Source of the DNA: an uncultured Bacteroidia bacterium
GTDB taxonomy: Bacteria > Bacteroidota > Bacteroidia > Bacteroidales > UBA932
Assembly: GCA_902797435.1 (NCBI GenBank)
Contig: CADBSV010000004.1
Coordinates: 1 to 38,176, forward strand
Direction: 5' to 3'
DNA length: 38,176 nt
Below the pieces are notes generated by a model. That model saw only the letters and a list, made by a program, of their open reading frames with translations, was not told the DNA's origin and made no database searches. The position numbers and the translations under genes were made by a program. Numbering within the stretch: position 1 is the stretch's first letter; every line of letters begins with the position of its first letter. Shown piece by piece: positions 33,164 through 38,176 of this stretch.

Positions 33164-33828
33164 ACGTAAAAATAGAAGAAAGCTGGAAACGGGCCCTGCA
33201 AAGTGAGTTTGACAAACCCTACTTTGAAGGGCTTGTCTCTTTCCTGCACAGGGAAAAGGCCGGCGGGGTGCGCATCTATCCCCCCGGACCGCAGATATTC
33301 AGGGCCTTTGACCTCACTCCCGTAAAGGACGTAAAGGTGGTCATTCTGGGGCAGGACCCCTATCACAATCCCGGCCAGGCGATGGGACTGAGTTTCTCGG
33401 TACCTGACGGCGTGCCGGCTCCCCCATCGCTTGTCAATATCTTCAAGGAGATTTCCTCGGACCTGGGGATTACGATGAGCGGGAGTCCGAACCTCGAACC
33501 CTGGGCACGTCAGGGGGTGCTGCTGCTGAACTCCATCCTTACGGTACGAGCCGGGGAGGCAGCGTCGCATCGCAATATCGGCTGGGAAACCTTCACTGAT
33601 GCAGTAATTAAATATATTTCAAGTAATTGCGATGGAGTAGTGTTTATGCTGTGGGGGAATTTCGCCCGCAGCAAGGCTCCTCTTATCGACAGTTCAAGGC
33701 ACCTCGTGCTGGAGGCTGCGCACCCGAGTCCCCTTGCCCGCGGAGCTTTTTTCGGATGCAGGCATTTTTCGAAAGCCAATAATTTTCTTACCTTTAGGGG
33801 CAAAACACCCATACAATGGCAACTGTAG
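33160..33828 (+). CDS. ung: Uracil-DNA glycosylase
   Basis: Removes uracil from DNA as the first step of base-excision repair. The 222-residue protein has the active-site motif GQDPYHN with D66, Y68 and H69, LNSILTVR, and the second motif HPSPLARGAFFG with H188. All residues expected of family 1 are visible. Its start overlaps lon by ATGA and its end overlaps coaD by 13 bp. Confidence 0.96.
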   Translation: MNVKIEESWKRALQSEFDKPYFEGLVSFLHREKAGGVRIYPPGPQIFRAFDLTPVKDVKVVILGQDPYHNPGQAMGLSFSVPDGVPAPPSLVNIFKEISSDLGITMSGSPNLEPWARQGVLLLNSILTVRAGEAASHRNIGWETFTDAVIKYISSNCDGVVFMLWGNFARSKAPLIDSSRHLVLEAAHPSPLARGAFFGCRHFSKANNFLTFRGKTPIQWQL

Positions 33829-34289
33829 CACTTTTTCCGGGTTCTTTCGACCCCTTCACCGCAGGGCATCTGGACATACTCCGAAGGGCCCTCGGAATCT
33901 TCGACGAAGTTGTCGTGGCAATAGGCGTGAACCAGGACAAGACCGGTTTCTTCTCCGTGGAGCAGAAAAAAGACATTATCCGCCAGGCGGCCGGAGACCT
34001 CAAAGGGGTCAGGGTCATAAGTTATGACGGACTCACGGTGGATATCTGCCGGGAACTTGGAATCAGGCATATTGTCCGCGGAGTGAGGAACTTCCTCGAC
34101 TTCGAGGCCGAACAGAGCATAGCCGATGCGAACCGGAGACTCTACCCCGGGCTCGACACCCTCATAATACCTACCGCACAGGAGTATTCGCATATATCTT
34201 CAAGTGCCGTAAGGGACATCATCCGCCACGGCGGCGATACTTCCATGTTCATGCCCGAGGGCGTAACGCTTCCCGCGATTGATGCGTAA
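33816..34289 (+). CDS. coaD: Phosphopantetheine adenylyltransferase
   Basis: Catalyses the fourth step of coenzyme A synthesis, making dephospho-CoA. The 157-residue protein starts MATVALFPGSFDPFTAGHLD, with TxGH (H18) for ATP binding, and has RGVRNFLDFEAEQSIADANRR and the second-motif YSHISSSAVRDI. These are standard for CoaD. It overlaps ung at its start and the next gene by 8 bp at its end. Confidence 0.96.
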   Translation: MATVALFPGSFDPFTAGHLDILRRALGIFDEVVVAIGVNQDKTGFFSVEQKKDIIRQAAGDLKGVRVISYDGLTVDICRELGIRHIVRGVRNFLDFEAEQSIADANRRLYPGLDTLIIPTAQEYSHISSSAVRDIIRHGGDTSMFMPEGVTLPAIDA

Positions 34290-35091
34290 ACTGGCCGCAA
34301 TACTCTTCCTGCTTGTTTCGGTCCTGAGCCTGAGGGCACAGGATTTCTCTCAGATTGACAGCCTGATGGGCGTTTACGTAAAAGCCATACAGACTGAGGG
34401 AACCGAAAGCAAGACCGCCGAAGTGGACTACATGATAGGCGCCTCCAAAGACCCTGCTACCCGCAAACACATAGCCCTGTGGCTCTTCGACTACTATAAG
34501 GACTCTCCCCTGATGGGAGAGGAAGCGGTGGCGCTGCACATCTACGATTCGTGGCTTTCCGGAGACTCCGGACTCGGTTTCCGGAGCGAGTTCGACGGCT
34601 TCGACGCTAAACTCTTCGCCGATTTCAACAGAACTTCGCTCATAGGGATGCAGGCTCCGCGTGTGACCCTTCGCAGACCATGCAAGGGGAAGGTTACCGT
34701 TCCGGCCTCCGGGCGCACTTCCCTGCTTTGGTTCTATGACACCTCATGCTCAAAGTGCACGCTCGAGGCCAAGGTCCTTCCCGGAGTGCTGGACAAGGAG
34801 GCTTCCGTTCCCGTCGATTTCTATGCCATCTACACCGGACAGGACAAAAAGCAGTGGAAAGCCTTCCGCAGGAAGTTCCGTCTGGAGAACAAGAACATAA
34901 GGCTTGTCCATCTTTGGGATCCTGAAATCGAAAGCGACTATCTGCGCCTGTACGGAGTGGTCTCCACACCCAAGCTCTACATGGTGGAGCCTGGAGGAAG
35001 CATCATCGGGCGCAGGCTCGAAGTGGAGAATCTTCCGCAGATGTTCTCCCTGGCCGCACAGATTGAATCATTATACAAACACTCAAAGTAA
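34282..35091 (+). CDS. Secreted thioredoxin-fold protein (TlpA-like, with DUF5106-like N-part)
   Basis: 269 residues from the ATG at 34282 (an in-frame TTG precedes it). A signal peptide (to LSLRAQ) is followed by a helical domain (about 25-110) and a thioredoxin-like domain with C156-S-K-C159 in DTSCSKC, FYAIYTGQDKKQWK and VVSTPKLYMVEPGG, where the cis-proline TP motif fits the fold. Such proteins are common in Bacteroidales and are usually annotated DUF5106 or thioredoxin-like; an oxidoreductase or disulfide-exchange role in the periplasm is inference. It overlaps coaD by 8 bp. The M16 peptidase follows 1 bp after. Confidence 0.8.
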   Translation: MRKLAAILFLLVSVLSLRAQDFSQIDSLMGVYVKAIQTEGTESKTAEVDYMIGASKDPATRKHIALWLFDYYKDSPLMGEEAVALHIYDSWLSGDSGLGFRSEFDGFDAKLFADFNRTSLIGMQAPRVTLRRPCKGKVTVPASGRTSLLWFYDTSCSKCTLEAKVLPGVLDKEASVPVDFYAIYTGQDKKQWKAFRRKFRLENKNIRLVHLWDPEIESDYLRLYGVVSTPKLYMVEPGGSIIGRRLEVENLPQMFSLAAQIESLYKHSK

Positions 35092-35092
35092 T

Positions 35093-37903
35093 ATGAAAAA
35101 GATCTTCATTTTCATCGCCACAGCACTTGCATCCCTGAGCCTTTCCGCCCAGCAGAACCCAATGCTGCAGCCTCTTCCCAACGACCCGGCCGTGAAGGTG
35201 GGGAAGCTGGAGAACGGTCTCACCTATTACATCCGCAAGAACTCCCTGCCCGAGCACAGGGCCGAGTTCTACCTCGCGACCAAGGCCGGCGGTATTTTTG
35301 AAACGCCCGACCAGGACGGTCTCGCCCACTTCCTCGAGCACATGTGCTTCAACGGCACCGAGCGCTTCCCCGGAAAGGGCATTCTCAATTATCTGCAGAG
35401 CATCGGTGCCGAATTCGGCCGCAACATCAATGCTTCCACAGGCTTTGAAGAAACCCAGTACATGCTCAACAACATTCCTGTCGAGCGTCCTTCGGTAGCC
35501 GACAGCTGCCTGCTGATTCTCAGCGAGTACGCCCACTATGTCCTCAACGAACAGGAAGAACTCGACCTCGAAAGGCCGGTTATCATCGAAGAGCGCAGAA
35601 CCCGCCGCAATGCCGGCTGGCGCACATTCGAGGCCAGCCTGCCATACTATTTCGGCAACACCAAGTACGCCACCTGCACCCTCATCGGCAGCGAAGAGAA
35701 CCTCAAGACGTTCGAAAAGAAATCCATCGACACCTTCTACTCGACATGGTATCATCCCGACAGGCAGGCCGTGGTGGTAGTCGGCGACATCGACGTGGAC
35801 CGCATCGAAGCCAAGATAAAGGAATACTTCGGCCGCATCCCCGCCTGCGAGAATCCCGCGGCGGAGCCGCAGATCGAATTCCCGGCGAACAAGGAGCCTG
35901 TCGTAGGCATCATCACCGATCCCGAACTTACCTCATCCTCGGTAGAGCTGGTATGGAAGAGTCCCGCCGACCCGGAAGAGTACAACGCCACCATCATGGG
36001 CGAGATGAACAATCTGGTCAAGGCTCTCATCGGCAATATCATGTATGAGCGCTTCAACGACATAACCTCAAAGACCGGCGCTCCCTACCTCAGCGGCGGC
36101 CTCTACATAAGTTCCCTCATCTACGACAGCATAGATGCGGTTATGGCCAACGTCACCCTCCGCGAAGACAATGTCCTCGAAGGGTTCCGCGCCTTCTATA
36201 CCGAGCTTGAACGTCTGCGCCGCTTCGGGGTCACCGACGCCGAATACGAAAGGGCAAAGGCGGAAATCGTCTCAGGCAACGAAGCTGCGGTGGAAAAGGC
36301 ATCCACCCGCAAGAACCCGGAGTTCATCCGCGGCATCCTGAACAATTTCTTCGACAGCAAGCCCTACTTCGAGCCTTCGTTCGAAAAGCAGATTGACGAC
36401 GCCCTCCTCGGCCAGCTCAGCGCTACCGTCCTCGGGCAGATCATCCCCCAGCTCTTCACCGAAGAAAATCTCGTGGTGATGTTCAACGGCCCCGGAAAGG
36501 AAAGCTCCGTAACCCCAAGCGAGAAGCAGCTTCTGGACATCATCGCAGAGGTTAAGGCCGCGGATATAAAGCCTCTCGAGGGCGAGGAAATCGCTTCCGA
36601 GTTCATGAACGGCTCCGCGCTCAAGGGCGCAGCCGTAAAGAAGAGCGCTCCCGGCATCTACGGTTCTACCGTATGGACCCTTAAGAACGGAATCGAAGTG
36701 ATTCTCCTTCCCACCGAGTACACCAAGGACCAGATCCGCATGAGCCTCTGGCGCGAAGGCGGCAGGAGCCTCATCGCTACGGAAGACCTTGCGTCCTTCG
36801 ACGAAAGCATAATCGGAATGTTCGAGCAGAACTCCGGCGTAGCGGGATTCACCGGCAGCCAGACAAAGAAGATGCTCACCGGCAAGAATGTGTCCGTGCA
36901 GCCGTACATCGGTTCGCTCACCAGCGGAATCAACGCCACCTCCACCAAGAAGGACCTCGAAACCGCATTCCAGCTCATGCATCTCACCTACTCACAGCCC
37001 CGTTTCGACCCCGAAGAGTATCAGGTCGGCCTCGACCAGCTCTCCTCAATGCTTCCCGGAATCGTCGAAAATCCGCAGTACAAACTGCAGAAGGGCTTCT
37101 ATAGCACGGCCTACGGAAACAATCCGCGCAAACAGGTCATTTCGCAGGAAACCATCGACAAGGCCTCTATCGAAACCCTCAAGAAGGTGTACACCAAACT
37201 CTTCGGCGGCACCAAGGGAGTCAAGCTCGCCATTGTCGGCGACTTCGACCCCGCTGAGATAAAGCCCCTCGTCGAAAAGTACATAGGCGGCATCAAGAAG
37301 GGCGGCAAGAAGCTTTCGTGGGTCGATCCCAAGGAAGATTACGTAAAGGGCGAAGTCAGGGTAGCAAACAACGTCAAGCTGGAGACTCCGATGTGCACCG
37401 CGCTCATCCTCTACACCGCTCCCATGAAATACACCGCAGTGAACAGCGCCGCACTCGATGCACTCAGCTACATCCTCGACATGCGCTACACCACTGTTCT
37501 GCGCGAGGAAATCGGCGGTACCTACGGAGCCAGCGCCCCGACATCGCTGAATGATCTCCCGAAGGAGGAAGGGCTGCTCCAGGTTGCATTCGCCTGCAAG
37601 CCCGAGCTCTGCGACACTCTCGTGTCTTCTGCCGAGAGGATTGTTGAAGAGATGGCCCAGTCCGGCCCCACCGCGGAAGAGTTCTCCATGTCCCTTCTCA
37701 ACCTCAAGAAGAATGTTCCCGAGAAGAGGCTCAGCAACGCTTACTGGCTGAATCTCATAAAGGAATACTCGCTGAATCCCATTGAGCAGGACAAGGCATA
37801 CGAAGAAGCAGTGAACAATCTCACCGCAGCCGACGTGCAGAACGCCGCCCGCGCATTCATCGCTTCCGGGAACATCATCGAATTCGTTCAGAAACCCGAA
37901 TAG
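35093..37903 (+). CDS. M16-family zinc peptidase, two-repeat, secreted
   Basis: A 936-residue protein from the ATG at 35093; the open frame runs further upstream (34904), but that part is out of frame with the preceding gene and lacks a signal. A signal peptide (MKKIFIFIATALASLSLSAQ) is followed by the N-terminal catalytic half with the inverted zinc motif HFLEH (79-83), with E82 as base, and the downstream DLERPVIIEERR region supplying the third ligand. The second half (from about 520, VWTLKNGIEVILLP) repeats the fold without the HxxEH motif, as expected for inactive M16C-type halves. Substrate is unknown; small periplasmic peptides or oligopeptides are typical. Confidence 0.93.
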   Translation: MKKIFIFIATALASLSLSAQQNPMLQPLPNDPAVKVGKLENGLTYYIRKNSLPEHRAEFYLATKAGGIFETPDQDGLAHFLEHMCFNGTERFPGKGILNYLQSIGAEFGRNINASTGFEETQYMLNNIPVERPSVADSCLLILSEYAHYVLNEQEELDLERPVIIEERRTRRNAGWRTFEASLPYYFGNTKYATCTLIGSEENLKTFEKKSIDTFYSTWYHPDRQAVVVVGDIDVDRIEAKIKEYFGRIPACENPAAEPQIEFPANKEPVVGIITDPELTSSSVELVWKSPADPEEYNATIMGEMNNLVKALIGNIMYERFNDITSKTGAPYLSGGLYISSLIYDSIDAVMANVTLREDNVLEGFRAFYTELERLRRFGVTDAEYERAKAEIVSGNEAAVEKASTRKNPEFIRGILNNFFDSKPYFEPSFEKQIDDALLGQLSATVLGQIIPQLFTEENLVVMFNGPGKESSVTPSEKQLLDIIAEVKAADIKPLEGEEIASEFMNGSALKGAAVKKSAPGIYGSTVWTLKNGIEVILLPTEYTKDQIRMSLWREGGRSLIATEDLASFDESIIGMFEQNSGVAGFTGSQTKKMLTGKNVSVQPYIGSLTSGINATSTKKDLETAFQLMHLTYSQPRFDPEEYQVGLDQLSSMLPGIVENPQYKLQKGFYSTAYGNNPRKQVISQETIDKASIETLKKVYTKLFGGTKGVKLAIVGDFDPAEIKPLVEKYIGGIKKGGKKLSWVDPKEDYVKGEVRVANNVKLETPMCTALILYTAPMKYTAVNSAALDALSYILDMRYTTVLREEIGGTYGASAPTSLNDLPKEEGLLQVAFACKPELCDTLVSSAERIVEEMAQSGPTAEEFSMSLLNLKKNVPEKRLSNAYWLNLIKEYSLNPIEQDKAYEEAVNNLTAADVQNAARAFIASGNIIEFVQKPE

Positions 37904-37911
37904 AGAGAGCT

Positions 37912-38139
37912 ATGGCGCGAAAGAACAAATCGGGCATAGATGTTCGTTATCAGGACAAAGAAAAGGCCGCGCTCAAACGCGACATCCGCAAGAGCGTGTT
38001 CTTCAACAAGCACGAAATGAACGCTATCGCTGAGTACCGCAGGCAATTCGGCCTGCGGTCGCTCAGCGCCCTCATCCGCCAGGCTACGATAGAGCACGTC
38101 CTGCGTCAGCTCGACGAAGGGCATCCCACACTGTTCTGA
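37912..38139 (+). CDS. Small conserved hypothetical protein, possible ribbon-helix-helix
   Basis: 75 residues, 8 bp after the M16 gene and close to the window end. The N-terminus is strongly basic and charged (MARKNKSGIDVRYQDKEKAA, then KRDIRKS). The middle SVFFNKHEMNAIAEYRRQFG followed by SLSALIRQATIEHVLRQLDE suggests a beta-strand followed by two helices, as in ribbon-helix-helix regulators, but the fit is by eye only. I recall similar Bacteroidales proteins ending in HPTLF with no known role. The remaining bases 38140-38176 hold nothing I can name. Confidence 0.65.
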   Translation: MARKNKSGIDVRYQDKEKAALKRDIRKSVFFNKHEMNAIAEYRRQFGLRSLSALIRQATIEHVLRQLDEGHPTLF

Positions 38140-38176
38140 GAAGGGCGGCAGAAAGGAAAGCGCCACCGTGCCGACA

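Noticed and set aside
34904-37903. 999-residue M16 open frame with an early start
   Set aside because: The first 63 residues overlap the thioredoxin-like gene in another frame; the signal peptide at 35093 marks the true start.

Overview
The window (about 57% GC by eye) reads as chromosomal core genome of a member of the Bacteroidales. Supporting signs are the 29-residue COX24-type basic protein beside HU, a DUF4783-type secreted protein, the korAB/gdhA pair, promoters of the form TAnnTTTG, the absence of Shine-Dalgarno sequences, and typical Bacteroidales families such as the LysM plus PBP1-like envelope protein and an M64 peptidase. The high GC would fit Rikenellaceae or a related gut/rumen lineage, but the genus cannot be fixed from this sequence.

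Layout. 1-843: a tRNA-Pro(CGG), a terminator hairpin, a degenerate ~51-bp tandem repeat array (226-719) without a credible gene, and a second, similar terminator. 844-8293 (minus strand): central carbon/nitrogen metabolism, read in the order korA-korB (2-oxoglutarate:ferredoxin oxidoreductase), gdhA (glutamate dehydrogenase), terminator, DASS-family anion symporter, outer-membrane porin; ompH lies upstream of korA. 7724-12484 (minus): nadK-uppS-bamA-ompH, an envelope-biogenesis operon with 2-bp gaps from nadK to bamA. 12551-20948 (plus): pdxJ; an OmpH-like lipoprotein, a TTG-started glycosyltransferase, a LysM/PBP1-like protein and an M64 peptidase; then engB, prs, a small four-cysteine membrane protein, and der. 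20908-24866 (minus): rlmH translationally coupled to a 1163-residue NtrY-like sensor kinase. 24919-28551: a DUF4783-type protein (plus), folD (minus), cmk-ispH and efp (plus). 28569-30578 (minus): HU, the COX24-type protein, a terminator, RNase G. 30755-38139 (plus): overlapping or closely spaced lon-ung-coaD-thioredoxin-like protein-M16 peptidase and a small ribbon-helix-helix-like protein.

The most unusual element is the tandem array. Its units are 50-52 bp, so no reading frame survives along it; every full unit keeps a GTTTTGC core inside short inverted repeats; and it sits between two hairpin terminators of related sequence. It looks like noncoding DNA or a structured repeated RNA. A second genome-level pattern is that five genes (nadK, pdxJ, engB, rlmH, cmk) have an exact TAnnTTTG box only 6-9 nt before the start codon, which predicts leaderless or nearly leaderless mRNAs. 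No CRISPR array, insertion sequence, prophage or defence system was seen, and apart from the array the window is ordinary core genome.
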